Shown here: one piece after another, positions 1 to 8,193 of the stretch
Layout of the letters: the number at the start of each line of letters is the position of its first letter
Numbering within the stretch: the stretch's first letter is position 1
Source of the DNA: Lachnospiraceae bacterium
Lineage (GTDB): Bacteria; Bacillota; Clostridia; Lachnospirales; Lachnospiraceae
DNA: 64,000 bases
NCBI GenBank assembly: GCA_016284355.1
Contig: JAEEOQ010000111.1
Coordinates: 1 to 64,000 of the forward strand
Direction of reading: 5' to 3'
Notes under the pieces: generated by a model
Databases searched by the model: none
The model's input: only the letters and a program-made list of their open reading frames with translations
Told to the model about the DNA's origin: nothing
Program-made: the position numbers and the translations under genes

Positions 1-259
1 TTCCGCCGTTATTTACGGTTACGCTTACCTTTTTCTGCAATGCGGTTATGGCACTTATCACTTCGCCGCCTGTTATATTTCCGTCTTCGTATCTGGTGTA
101 TTCATATTCTTCCTGTTCTTTTATTTCTTCGGAAAGGGCGCGGTTAAACTCTGATGCCATCTTTTTCCCTTCCCTGAAGGTATACATGGAAAAGCTGATA
201 AGTGTAAGGGTCATGATAAGTCCCGCTGCAAGTACCAGCATTTTTAATGATTGTTCCAT
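1..259 (-). CDS. Pilin-like membrane-anchored protein of a Tad-like operon (3' part missing)
   Basis: The reading frame starts at ATG 259-257 and runs off the window edge after about 86 codons, so only the N-terminal part is seen. It begins MEQSLKMLVLAAGLI, followed by a single hydrophobic helix and a polar region with an ITGGEVISAI motif. The same layout (short N-terminus, helix, then [IS]xG[SG]EVxxAI) occurs in the gene at 1316-1720, so these are probably paralogous minor pilin or pseudopilin-like proteins. Its start overlaps the end of the upstream gene by 16 bases, which supports both the start and co-transcription. Exact function is unknown; the role in a Tad-like pilus is inferred from context. 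Confidence 0.7.
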   Translation of the reverse strand, partial: MEQSLKMLVLAAGLIMTLTLISFSMYTFREGKKMASEFNRALSEEIKEQEEYEYTRYEDGNITGGEVISAITALQKKVSVTVNNGG

Positions 260-765
260 TTTCTTTCCTTTCTTTTTGCTCCGCCTATAGCAGCAAGCCT
301 TTCCCCTCCGGTATCGTAGATCACTGCAAAGCTTCCCTTCTCCGCTTTTAAAGAGCTGCCGTAAAAGGGATCTTTCATAAAGTCGGCGGCGTAAAGCCCC
401 TTAAGCAGCTCCTTTGCTAAATCCGCCGGCGCTCTGCCCGCATATTCTGATCTTATAATGTTTTCCCCGTCTCTTCCGTAATAAACAGCGTCTTTTCCAA
501 AGAACATTACAAGTACTATCCTGTCTTTAAAGCCTTGAAGACCGCATATACTTTCGTAAAACCTGCTTATGGCTCTTTTTACGTCGCTGCTCCCTTCTAT
601 GTCTTCATTAAAGGAAAGGGCGTCAAGTGCCGCGCTGCTTACGGTTTCATCTGCATATACTCTATTTATAAAAAGCTCCTTTGCCTTTGAAAATCTATAG
701 ATCGCAGACAGGTACAAAGTTCCCACGGCTATCCCCATAAGTATTCCTATCCTAAGAAGCTTCAT
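244..765 (-). CDS. Membrane-anchored pilus-operon protein
   Basis: This 173-aa protein has an N-terminal helix (MKLLRIGILMGIAVGTLYL) and a soluble remainder. A segment near residues 58-72 (GSSDVKRAISRFYES) resembles the GSEVERAIKRLYDS segment of the protein at 1316-1720, so the two look like distant paralogues. The start overlaps the end of the 752-1195 gene by 14 bases, as expected for a translationally coupled operon. No catalytic motif is visible. By position it is a minor pilin, pseudopilin or assembly factor of the Tad/Flp-like system, but it could also be a lineage-specific envelope protein. Confidence 0.65.
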   Translation of the reverse strand: MKLLRIGILMGIAVGTLYLSAIYRFSKAKELFINRVYADETVSSAALDALSFNEDIEGSSDVKRAISRFYESICGLQGFKDRIVLVMFFGKDAVYYGRDGENIIRSEYAGRAPADLAKELLKGLYAADFMKDPFYGSSLKAEKGSFAVIYDTGGERLAAIGGAKRKERKWNNH

Positions 766-1195
766 TTAAGACAAGTCCCCCTTGCTCAAAGTTTCTCTTC
801 TTTCCCTTTGCTTTTACGTATAGCCTGTCACCAATCTTCATTTCATAAGTTCCCTTAAGGTCGCTTTCTTTTTCGATCTCAGAAAAAGTATGGCTGTAAT
901 ACCCGCTTCCGGTCTTTATAAAAATGCCGTTTTCTATATGTCCTTCCACCACCTTTTCTTCGTGGATTATATCAAGGCCGTAGCCCCTTTTTGCAAGGTA
1001 TTCCGAAAGAAGAGTCAGCTCTCTTTTTGTTATGACACCCTCCTGCCTTACCTGCTCGCTAAAAAGAGCTACCACTTCCAAAGTCTCAAGGGATTTTACC
1101 GTATCGTCTCTTATTAAAAAAAGTCTTAAGGGCGCCGCCACAATAAGTAAAAATGCAAGAATAGTCGCAAAGAAACCTTTTAGATGATCAGACAT
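752..1195 (-). CDS. Small membrane-anchored protein of the Tad-like operon
   Basis: The product is 147 aa, with a hydrophobic helix near residues 8-27 and then a hydrophilic domain containing two charged helices (around 30-70) and a glycine-containing beta-rich part. The start ATG lies inside the last codons of the 43-codon gene upstream (8-base overlap), which argues for coupled translation. I do not recognise a named domain. Its size, single anchor and position after the CpaF-like and TadB/C-like genes suggest a TadE-like or pseudopilin-type component; this is inference. Confidence 0.65.
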   Translation of the reverse strand: MSDHLKGFFATILAFLLIVAAPLRLFLIRDDTVKSLETLEVVALFSEQVRQEGVITKRELTLLSEYLAKRGYGLDIIHEEKVVEGHIENGIFIKTGSGYYSHTFSEIEKESDLKGTYEMKIGDRLYVKAKGKKRNFEQGGLVLNEAS

Positions 1196-1319
1196 AAAGA
1201 GTCCTTTCGTAATACAGCATATTTACCGTTTTTTCTCTTCTTTCCATCATTCTTTCCGCCGCAAAGAAAAATGTGACAGCGCTTATAAAGATACAAAGAG
1301 CCATAACGGTCTTTATCAT
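1188..1319 (-). CDS. 43-aa membrane microprotein in the Tad-like operon
   Basis: ATG 1319-1317 sits in an ATGA overlap with the stop of the upstream pilin-like gene, and the TGA at 1190-1188 overlaps the next start. The frame gives 43 residues, with a hydrophobic stretch (VMALCIFISAVTFFFA) followed by a basic/polar tail (ERMMERREK). Overlap at both ends makes this a real coupled gene rather than chance. Flp prepilins are also very short single-helix proteins, so it may be a pilin subunit or a small stabiliser; no prepilin-peptidase site can be assigned with confidence. Confidence 0.7.
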   Translation of the reverse strand: MIKTVMALCIFISAVTFFFAAERMMERREKTVNMLYYERTLYV

Positions 1320-1720
1320 ACCTGATTGAATATCATCCATTTGATCTTGCCTTTCTCATCGTATTCAATGGTTCCTTCAAAAGTTCCGTAAGAATTGATC
1401 TCAAGAGATTTTACCGTGGCTTCAATATCTGCAACCGAACTGTCAAGATAAACCTTAGTGTTGTTCTTCTGATTTACCCAGATACCGCAGGAATCATAAA
1501 GTCTCTTTATGGCTCTTTCAACTTCGCTTCCGCTGATAGTCATACCGCTGTAAAACTCTATCCCTGAGTTACTCATCTCTTCTGTGTAATACCCCATCTG
1601 GTTTACTCCGGATACCGCAATATCCTTTGCCTCTCTTGTAATAAAAAATCCAATACTTACCACAAGGCAGGTAATGATAACTCCCGCTGCAAGTGTAAGT
1701 CCTTTTAATCCGTTTTCCAT
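1316..1720 (-). CDS. Pilin-like single-pass protein
   Basis: This 134-aa product starts MENGLKGLTLAAGVII with one long N-terminal helix, then a soluble domain with a GSEVERAIKRLYDS motif near residues 63-76. The N-terminus closely matches that of the gene at 1-259 (MEQSLKMLVLAAGLI), indicating tandem duplication. It follows the TadB/C-like gene by 18 bases and has a good ribosome binding site (AAGGAG). It is probably a pilin-like subunit of the predicted Tad/Flp-like apparatus, although it is much longer than a classical Flp pilin. Confidence 0.7.
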   Translation of the reverse strand: MENGLKGLTLAAGVIITCLVVSIGFFITREAKDIAVSGVNQMGYYTEEMSNSGIEFYSGMTISGSEVERAIKRLYDSCGIWVNQKNNTKVYLDSSVADIEATVKSLEINSYGTFEGTIEYDEKGKIKWMIFNQV

Positions 1721-1738
1721 TTGTTTTCTCCTTTGTTT

Positions 1739-3322
1739 TTAAAATGTAGTTGTCATGTCCATAAATGAACCAAGACTCTTCATGCTCTCATACATAAACG
1801 GTATTATAAGATACATAAATACCGTTGCCGTAAAGGGCACGTAAAGCATCAGCTCCAAGACATTTTTCTTAAATCCCTGCAAAATCTCAAGGTCCTGTTT
1901 CCTTTTTTGCCCGTAAAAAAGTGTTTGCTCAGGGATATCATCAAAGCTTTCTTTTATTCCAACTTTGTCTATGGCGTAAAAGTCATCTGCGATCCTTGCA
2001 AGTTCTTTACTTCCGGTAAGCTTTAACTCATCAAAAGCATGTTCATCGTTATCGCCGTACCTGTCAAGGCACATGCCTATCTCTTTCTTGTAGTAGAAGC
2101 TGTATTTTTCAAGCTCTTCAAGGATGTCTGCAGTGCAGATGCCGGGCATGGCAGAAAGCATCAAAAGCAGTCTCCTGTATGTTGCAACCTCACCATTTTT
2201 TGCATTAATAAGCATTGTTCCTTCAAGCGCCAGCTCAAGGTACGGGTAAAATGAAGCAGCAAGACTTAAAAGCGAAAAGCCAAGAAGCCTTCCCCTCGTA
2301 AAGCCGTATATCACCATATGCAACATCCCTGCCAAAAACACGAAAAGCGCCGTAAATATCCTGCTTATATAAAACTCTCTTACGTTTTTCCCGGGGAAAT
2401 TGTTTTCAAAAAGCTTTGCTGTATATCTTGCCAGTTTTCCTTCCCTGAAATTCAGATCTTTTGCAAACTCAGAATATAGCCTGATCCCTGCGTCTCCTCT
2501 CATGATAAAAAACATCCTTGATACCATAATTGTTATAAGAAGTGCGAAAGTTCTGACAAGGCCCCCTGCCGCTCCCTCAAAAAAGCTTTTAAGGTCTTCT
2601 ATCTGCGCTATTCCCCACTTTTCCATAAGCGGCATAAAAAGGACCGGTAAGGCTACAAAAAAGAATGTTCCTCTTGTGATCGCGCTGTCTTTTTCAATCT
2701 CAAGCCTTTTTGTAAAAATGTCTTTTTCAAGTTCTTCAAGATTTGTAAGGAAGGAAGAATGTCCCTTTATCTTTGAATCTCCGTATCTTATGGCATTTTT
2801 GAGGATCGCGAGCAAAGATATGATAAAATTATCCGGTGCTCTGTAGATATACTCAAAAGGGATCTCTTCCGACTCAAAATATCTTTCCATAACGGAAAGA
2901 TGAAGTTTCATGATCTCTCCTGCTGACTCCCAGGCCTCATAAACTGCTTCAAGTGTGTCGTTATTCTTAAAGAACGCATGTCTAAGCTCTGCTATATAAT
3001 CACCTATCTCGCAAAGCATTTTATGTCTTGCCTTTTCATATATAACAAACCCTGAAAGGCGAAACATAAGGACACCGACACATATAGCGGAAATCATATA
3101 ACCGATTCTTATATTTCCCGCGATCATTAATACTATTCCCGGAATAACAGTGGCCGTAAAAGCCATGATCTGTATAAGAAGTTCTTTCTGGGCATTTACC
3201 TTTCTTCCAAAAGAATCATAAGGGTATATCTTTGACATCTTCTCATCAGCAGCCCGGAGCAAAAGCCTTAAGAAGGGGATCCTTTCAAAAAAGGTAAAAA
3301 GTTTAAATAATATTCTTTCCAT
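1739..3322 (-). CDS. TadB/TadC-like polytopic inner-membrane platform protein
   Basis: The product is 527 aa, with hydrophobic helix pairs near residues 50-90 (IQIMAFTATVIPGIVLMIAG, YMISAICVGVLMF), several in the middle (TFFFVALPVLFMPLM; TFALLITIMVSRMFFIM; IFTALFVFLAGML) and a C-terminal one (LMLYVPFTATVFMYLIIPF). Long cytoplasmic loops lie between them. This is the layout expected for a fused TadB/TadC (GspF-type) platform that couples the CpaF-like ATPase to pilin assembly. It overlaps the ATPase gene by 20 bases. The family call rests on topology and neighbourhood rather than on a strong motif. Confidence 0.6.
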   Translation of the reverse strand: MERILFKLFTFFERIPFLRLLLRAADEKMSKIYPYDSFGRKVNAQKELLIQIMAFTATVIPGIVLMIAGNIRIGYMISAICVGVLMFRLSGFVIYEKARHKMLCEIGDYIAELRHAFFKNNDTLEAVYEAWESAGEIMKLHLSVMERYFESEEIPFEYIYRAPDNFIISLLAILKNAIRYGDSKIKGHSSFLTNLEELEKDIFTKRLEIEKDSAITRGTFFFVALPVLFMPLMEKWGIAQIEDLKSFFEGAAGGLVRTFALLITIMVSRMFFIMRGDAGIRLYSEFAKDLNFREGKLARYTAKLFENNFPGKNVREFYISRIFTALFVFLAGMLHMVIYGFTRGRLLGFSLLSLAASFYPYLELALEGTMLINAKNGEVATYRRLLLMLSAMPGICTADILEELEKYSFYYKKEIGMCLDRYGDNDEHAFDELKLTGSKELARIADDFYAIDKVGIKESFDDIPEQTLFYGQKRKQDLEILQGFKKNVLELMLYVPFTATVFMYLIIPFMYESMKSLGSFMDMTTTF

Positions 3323-4865
3323 CCGTATTCCACCACCTTCTTACGCAGCCCGCAAATTCTCCTGCTTCTTCCTTGTCAAGTGACATGCTGATCTTTCTTA
3401 TAAGCTCTTTACTCATCATATCTTTAGGCAGATAAGCTCCTCCCTCTCTTACAAAAAGATCGCGTATCTCATACATTTTCTCCGTGTTTTCACTCTTAAC
3501 CACCTCAGTAACTCTTTCTATGTACCTCTTTCCCTCCGGGGTTTTCCCAAGATGTATATCCACACTGATGGCATTAAGCGCCTGCTCCATGGCAAGCCTT
3601 TCGTCAGAAAACCCGCCTTTAGATAATAGTGCATTTCGCATATAATAAAGCAGTTTTTCCGTTGTAAGTGCATGATGGGTAAATAAAGTAAATGCAGATG
3701 CTGTCTGAGTTAACTGGATCAGATAACTAATAGATTCAAGACTTGCGGCTTCTCCAAGTATGGTAAGCCCTCCATCTGTTTTCTTTGCAAAATCAAGGGT
3801 GTTTTGAACACTGATCTGTTCTGTTTCCCTGAAGGAAAGTATATTTCGATCCGGATATCTTTTTGAAAGATGAAGTTCACTGCTTGTTTCCGTAACTCTT
3901 ATGTTTATGCCCTTTGGCACAAATTCAATGAGTGATGCAAGAAGTGTTGTTTTTCCTGCTCCCATCTCGCCTGTTATGGCACATACGGTGTTTCCTTTAA
4001 TGAGAAAGCTAAGGAGCTTTATTATTTCTTCTGCTCCTTTTCCCGTAACAAGTTCTCTGATGGTCTTGTCTTCTCCGCTCTTAAAACTTCGAACAAAGAA
4101 CGCCCAGCTTTCGCTAAATGGGGGCCTTGAGACCGAAACTCTGCTGCCATCGCTCATTTCTGTCACAATATTTCCTCTCTTTTCATCAAGCTGACCCATG
4201 TGATTTGTTCTTGCGATGTTTTTGCATATACGGATAAGTTCAGCGTCGCTGTCAAACTTTAAAAACGAAAGCCTTATGTTCCTTCCCTCATACATTATAT
4301 AGACATATTTTTCTTTTCCCGAAACACCGCCCGATATACCGTCAAGCCTGCTCTCAAGAAGCATATCGCACACTCCGTTGCCTTTATAATCTGCGTATAT
4401 GGTTTCAGCCACATATTCAAGTTTTTCCGGAAATGTCATTTTCTTATACGGGAAAAGAAGAAATGCCTTCTCTATTTCTGAAGGTTTTATCTCAAAACCT
4501 TTCCCAAGTTTTCCGTCCTTTAAGAGTCTTGTCAGTCCGTCTTCCTTATACCTTCTTTTGTACTGATACAGCATATACAGGAATTTATCCCGGGGGCTTT
4601 CCGTTTTTATAAGCTCATCAAGATCTCTTTCAGTGAGATCATATTTAGTAAGCAACAGCCTTGCTATATGATCGCATACAAATATCTTGCTGCCTGCATC
4701 GCCGCTTCCGCATTTACGAAGGGCAGTTCGCAGCATTTCTCTTGCTCTTATTCTTTCTTCTCTTGCTTTTCTGCTTATAAAGACACCGTAACCGTTTACA
4801 CCGAGCATCTCGCGAAAATCCTGCATTACCGCCAATGTGAGCTCATTTATACCGGACTTAAGCAA
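3303..4865 (-). CDS. CpaF/TadA-family type II/IV secretion ATPase
   Basis: This 520-aa cytoplasmic ATPase should power pilus assembly or secretion. A Walker A motif (GEMGAGKTT) lies at about residues 299-307, an Asp/His-box-type region follows (RVTETSSELHL), and a Walker B-like GLTILGEAAS lies near 367-376. The HALTT segment further on is also typical of the GspE/CpaF superfamily. The N-terminal 200 residues are poorly conserved. It overlaps the genes on both sides (19 and 20 bases). The Walker B end is GEAAS rather than the usual GEVRG, so it is a divergent member. Confidence 0.85.
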   Translation of the reverse strand: MLKSGINELTLAVMQDFREMLGVNGYGVFISRKAREERIRAREMLRTALRKCGSGDAGSKIFVCDHIARLLLTKYDLTERDLDELIKTESPRDKFLYMLYQYKRRYKEDGLTRLLKDGKLGKGFEIKPSEIEKAFLLFPYKKMTFPEKLEYVAETIYADYKGNGVCDMLLESRLDGISGGVSGKEKYVYIMYEGRNIRLSFLKFDSDAELIRICKNIARTNHMGQLDEKRGNIVTEMSDGSRVSVSRPPFSESWAFFVRSFKSGEDKTIRELVTGKGAEEIIKLLSFLIKGNTVCAITGEMGAGKTTLLASLIEFVPKGINIRVTETSSELHLSKRYPDRNILSFRETEQISVQNTLDFAKKTDGGLTILGEAASLESISYLIQLTQTASAFTLFTHHALTTEKLLYYMRNALLSKGGFSDERLAMEQALNAISVDIHLGKTPEGKRYIERVTEVVKSENTEKMYEIRDLFVREGGAYLPKDMMSKELIRKISMSLDKEEAGEFAGCVRRWWNTDGKNII

Positions 4866-5680
4866 TATGCTCTCCTCCTTTTGTTGGCATATCTTACAAG
4901 CTTTCTTGTGGCTTTTTGAATATCTTCAAGATATCCGCCGGTAATTTTATTCCTTGGCATACTGTTATGTTTAGCGATATAATGAGCGATCCTGCCCTGA
5001 TGACAAAGAAGAGGCACAGCGCTGCAATCCTTTACGCATGCTAACTGTTCTTCAGGGATATTATAGAGTTTCTTAATAGCTTCAACATTAAACGGATTTT
5101 CAGGATCATATTTATTTATGACAAAGAGGGCTTTTGGCAGGATAACCGTATACTTTTGCATGAATTCTTCAAACTGCGCACGGTCCTGAGAAATATTTAC
5201 CACCACCACATCAGATGCCCCCAGAATATACTTTGTTGAAAGGCTTTGAAAAGGTTTTGTGTCAGCAAACACGTATTCATAACGTTTTTGCAGGTTAAGA
5301 AGCAGTTTGTCGATAATGTTGTTCATCTCATATTCGTAAATATCCGGATTTGTTCTGTATGAGCCTGTAAGTACAGACAGACTTCCTTTAAGAACAGGGA
5401 TCTCGGTCTGTCCTGCTTCTTCTTCAGAAAGGCCTGCGCGAAGGATCTTGTATAACATATCAAGCCCGCTTGTATTGTAGTAGTAGGGCTGCGGATCCTC
5501 TCTTAGCATATGCGTTCTGCCGGGAAGCAGCATTTTTTCGATACCGAGTCTGTCGCTGGTATGATTTTCAAAAGCAACAATCCTTTTGTTGGTATTTGCC
5601 GCAAGACAGGAAGCCATAGCGGCAAGATTGGTCGTAATACCGGATGAGGCCGGCGAGTTACTCCAAAAAGATACTATCAT
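4847..5680 (-). CDS. TadZ/CpaE-like (MinD/ParA-type) protein with degenerate Walker A
   Basis: First gene of the operon, 277 aa. The N-terminus (MIVSFWSNSPASSGITTNL) has the beta strand, glycine loop and TTNLA helix of the MinD/ParA fold, but the P-loop has no lysine (SPASSGITT instead of KGGxGKTT). TadZ/CpaE proteins are known as atypical ParA-like polar localisation factors of Tad pili, and the lost lysine fits that group. Later segments (YEYVFADTKPF; DVVVVNISQD; ALFVINKYDP) match the Walker B-side strands of the fold. It probably places the secretion machine rather than hydrolysing ATP. Confidence 0.75.
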   Translation of the reverse strand: MIVSFWSNSPASSGITTNLAAMASCLAANTNKRIVAFENHTSDRLGIEKMLLPGRTHMLREDPQPYYYNTSGLDMLYKILRAGLSEEEAGQTEIPVLKGSLSVLTGSYRTNPDIYEYEMNNIIDKLLLNLQKRYEYVFADTKPFQSLSTKYILGASDVVVVNISQDRAQFEEFMQKYTVILPKALFVINKYDPENPFNVEAIKKLYNIPEEQLACVKDCSAVPLLCHQGRIAHYIAKHNSMPRNKITGGYLEDIQKATRKLVRYANKRRRAYCLSPV

Positions 5681-5785
5681 CTTTACGTTTCCTCCTAATT
5701 TTAGACAACAATTATTTCGTTATCGCCTGTAAAATGGGGATCTGTTACGAAACGTAAGATATTCGTGATTTCCTTAGACCCGAAT

Positions 5786-5814
5786 ACTATATACCAAAAT
5801 TTTTGATTTGTAAA
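5786..5814 (-). promoter_or_regulatory. Promoter of the Tad-like operon
   Basis: On the minus strand TTTACA (5814-5809) and TATAGT (5791-5786) are separated by 17 bases. The start of transcription would fall near 5779, leaving a leader of about 100 bases before the ATG at 5680. That leader contains a short TTACG-TTT-CGTAA hairpin but nothing I recognise as a riboswitch. Confidence 0.6.
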
Positions 5815-5851
5815 GAAAAATTTTTAAAAATTTTGCCGGGCCAATTAATTC

Positions 5852-5880
5852 TTGATGATTATAAAAAAAGATGCTATAAT
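5852..5880 (+). promoter_or_regulatory. pyrE promoter
   Basis: TTGATG (5852-5857) and TATAAT (5875-5880) are 17 bases apart, and a TG precedes the -10 (extended -10). In-frame start codons further upstream lie inside this promoter, which rules them out and supports the ATG at 5921 as the pyrE start. Confidence 0.75.
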
Positions 5881-5920
5881 CATTGAAGCTTATAAAAAAC
5901 AAATAAAAAGGGGTATTTCG

Positions 5921-6598
5921 ATGGAAGATTACAAAAAAGAATTTGTGGACTTTATGGTTGATTCAGGTTGCCTTAAGTTTGGAGAATTTACTTTAAAGAG
6001 CGGCAGAAAATCACCTTTCTTCATGAATGCAGGTGCCTACGTTACAGGAACTCAGCTTGCAAAGCTTGGTGAGTATTATGCTAAGGCTATCCATGAGAAT
6101 TTCGGAGACGATTTTGATGTTCTCTTTGGGCCTGCCTATAAGGGTATTCCGCTTTCTGTGGCCACCACCATCGCCTACGCAAAGCTTTACGGCAAAGACA
6201 TCAGATACTGTTCAAACCGTAAGGAAGCAAAGGATCACGGTGATACCGGCATTCTTCTTGGAAGTAAGCTTAATGACGGAGACCGCGTTGTTATGATCGA
6301 AGATGTTACAACCTCCGGCAAATCCATTGAAGAGACCTTCCCTATACTTAAATCCCAGGCAGATGTTGAGGTAAAGGGACTTATAGTTTCTCTTAACCGC
6401 TGCGAGCGCGGCAAGAGCGAAAAGAGTGCTCTTGATGAAGTTTCAGACCTTTATGGCTTCCCTACCGCCGCCATAGTCAACATGAAAGAGGTTATTTCTT
6501 ACCTTTACGGCAAAGAGGTAAACGGCAGCGTGCTTATCGATGATAAGATCAAGGCAGCACTTGACGAATATTACGCTCAGTACGGAGCAACAAACTAA
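5921..6598 (+). CDS. pyrE: Orotate phosphoribosyltransferase
   Basis: This cytoplasmic enzyme joins orotate to PRPP, giving OMP, the fifth step of UMP synthesis. The 225-aa product has the family PRPP-binding motif VVMIEDVTTSGKS around residues 120-132 and the lysine/arginine-rich YCSNRKEAKDHG loop. ATG 5921 follows AAAAGGGG with good spacing; upstream starts fall within the promoter. It is a single-gene unit closed by a terminator, apart from the pyrCFKD operon 4 kb away on the other strand, which supplies its substrate and uses its product. Confidence 0.95.
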   Translation: MEDYKKEFVDFMVDSGCLKFGEFTLKSGRKSPFFMNAGAYVTGTQLAKLGEYYAKAIHENFGDDFDVLFGPAYKGIPLSVATTIAYAKLYGKDIRYCSNRKEAKDHGDTGILLGSKLNDGDRVVMIEDVTTSGKSIEETFPILKSQADVEVKGLIVSLNRCERGKSEKSALDEVSDLYGFPTAAIVNMKEVISYLYGKEVNGSVLIDDKIKAALDEYYAQYGATN

Positions 6599-6632
6599 AA
6601 AAAACGCCGGCGCATCAGCGTCGGCGTTTTTT
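6597..6632. terminator. Bidirectional terminator between pyrE and the SanA-like gene
   Basis: The stem ACGCCGGCGC / GCGTCGGCGT has an ATCA loop and is flanked by A-run and T-run, so it can work for both convergent genes. It slightly overlaps the stop codon of the minus-strand gene. Confidence 0.85.
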
Positions 6633-7251
6633 AATCCGTATAACTTGACTTTGGTTTGATCATACTTTTTACAAAGTCCTTACACCTAGCAAGTATTTCT
6701 CTTACTTCTCTTGCTTCTCTTCCCGTATACTTTATGTTTTCCGCAGGGACACCCACAGCATCTATACCAAGGCTTCTTGCTATATATACGGCTCTATACA
6801 TGTGATATCTTTGTGTTACTATTATCATCTTATCTATTCCGTATACGTTTTTTGCCCTGTACATGGAATCGTAAGTGGAAAGCCCATAATCGTCATACTT
6901 CACATTTTCTTCAGGTACTCCGTTATCTGTGGCGTATCTTCTCATGGCTGTGGTCTCGTCATAAAAATCTCTTTCATTATCTCCGCTCATAAAAAGAATA
7001 CTTGTCTTTCCGTCTTTGTATAGTTCAACGCTTTTGCTTAATCTGTCACGCAGCATCGGGCTTGGCTCTCCGCCCCATATAGCTGCTCCGAGCACAAGTG
7101 TATATTCGTAATTATCATCAGGTGTATCCGTAATATGAGAAATGCTGCCAAGTACCACTATGGCATTAGGAAGTACTATAACCAAAAGAAAACAGATCAC
7201 ACCGATAAGCATCAATTTTTTAATTACCTTTATAAATCTATTGTTTTTCAT
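6631..7251 (-). CDS. SanA/YdcF-like (DUF218) membrane protein
   Basis: The 206-aa protein has one N-terminal helix (residues 12-36) and an extracytoplasmic DUF218 domain. Visible family features are LVLGAAIWGGEPSPMLRDRL (about residues 53-72), the ILFMSGDN strand-loop, and IVTQRYHMYRA. SanA-type proteins affect the envelope barrier (vancomycin exclusion in E. coli), but their reaction is unknown. It is a single gene converging on pyrE. The DUF218 call is firm; the role is borrowed from distant homologues. Confidence 0.85.
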   Translation of the reverse strand: MKNNRFIKVIKKLMLIGVICFLLVIVLPNAIVVLGSISHITDTPDDNYEYTLVLGAAIWGGEPSPMLRDRLSKSVELYKDGKTSILFMSGDNERDFYDETTAMRRYATDNGVPEENVKYDDYGLSTYDSMYRAKNVYGIDKMIIVTQRYHMYRAVYIARSLGIDAVGVPAENIKYTGREAREVREILARCKDFVKSMIKPKSSYTD

Positions 7252-7392
7252 AAGAACCCTTCATATATCCGGTGCGTTCAAAATGAAAATGCACCGATAA
7301 ACTTCCACAAGTATAACACATATGAATGTAAAGTAAAAGACAAACATACCCGGCATTTGATTTCATTTGTTTTGTGTCTTTGCTATGCCTTT

Positions 7393-7464
7393 TAGGTATG
7401 GCATTCCATCATCTATAGGTATTTGTTTTTATACTTGTAAGATGCTAACATGTTTATGTTATAC
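7393..7464 (+). promoter_or_regulatory. Probable promoter and direct repeats upstream of the amino-acid ABC operon
   Basis: TAGGTAT occurs twice (7393-7399, 7416-7422), 23 bases apart, i.e. about two helical turns, just upstream of a weak promoter TTGTAA (7435-7440), 18 bases, TTATAC (7459-7464). Such spacing suits a dimeric activator such as the LysR protein encoded at 9862-10743, but that link is inference. The remainder of 7252-7500 shows only a small GGTGC/GCACC hairpin near 7271-7295. Confidence 0.35.
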
Positions 7465-7500
7465 AGAGAAATTTTGCTTTTTGAAAAGAGATAGATATAA

Positions 7501-8190
7501 ATGTCCGCAGATACTTTAAAATTACTCGCTGAGTCGTTTACAAAAATACTTATACCGGGACTTGCCATGACAGTCCCTCTTACGATAATTTCCTTTATCT
7601 TTGCGGTTATAATAGCTGTTATCGTTGCTGTTATACAGTACGCAAAGGTGCCTGTGCTTTCACAGATCGCCAGGGTTTACATCTGGATAATAAGAGGAAC
7701 ACCTCTTCTTGTTCAGCTTATGGTTGGATATTACGGTTCTTCCGCTCTTGGTTTTAAAGCGAGCGGTTTTACCGTTGCAATAATCGTATTTGCCATCAAT
7801 GAGGGTGCATATTGCGCTGAAACCATTAGAGGCTGCCTTGAAGGCGTGCCTAAAGGTCAGCTTGAAGCAGGCTATTGCGTTGGCATGAATTATGTAAGCA
7901 TCATGTGGCATGTGGTTTTGCCTCAGGCTTTCCGTACAGCGGTGCCGGCCCTTGGCAACTCCCTTATCAGTATGGTAAAAGATACTTCTCTTGCCTCAAA
8001 TATCACAGTTGCAGAGATGTTTCTTGCCACAAGACAGATCGCAGGAAGAACATATCAGTTCCTTCCTCTATACCTTGAGGTAGCCCTTATTTACCTCCTC
8101 TTCTCCACATTTATCAGTTATATTCAACGTCTTACCGAAAAGCGCCTTGGCAGATTTGATAAGACGAGCGAAAACGAAGGGAGGTCTTAA
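7501..8190 (+). CDS. Polar amino-acid ABC transporter permease (HisM/TcyB type)
   Basis: This 229-aa inner-membrane protein has about five helices and the conserved permease loop EAGYCVGMNYVSIMWHVVLP (residues ~121-140), which contacts the ATPase. Its N-terminal GTPLLVQL segment is typical of the His/Glu/cystine permease family. The following ATPase gene starts 3 bases after the stop, and the binding protein follows, so the three form one importer. The substrate cannot be fixed from the permease; cystine or another polar amino acid is likely. Confidence 0.9.
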   Translation: MSADTLKLLAESFTKILIPGLAMTVPLTIISFIFAVIIAVIVAVIQYAKVPVLSQIARVYIWIIRGTPLLVQLMVGYYGSSALGFKASGFTVAIIVFAINEGAYCAETIRGCLEGVPKGQLEAGYCVGMNYVSIMWHVVLPQAFRTAVPALGNSLISMVKDTSLASNITVAEMFLATRQIAGRTYQFLPLYLEVALIYLLFSTFISYIQRLTEKRLGRFDKTSENEGRS

Positions 8191-8193
8191 GGC

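Noticed and set aside
5681-5780. Riboswitch in the leader of the Tad-like operon
   Set aside because: About 100 bases with one small hairpin, but no recognisable aptamer such as c-di-GMP I or II core motifs.
5852-5920. N-terminal extension of pyrE from upstream in-frame start codons
   Set aside because: These codons fall on the TTGATG/TATAAT promoter, and the extension has no family similarity; ATG 5921 has the ribosome binding site.
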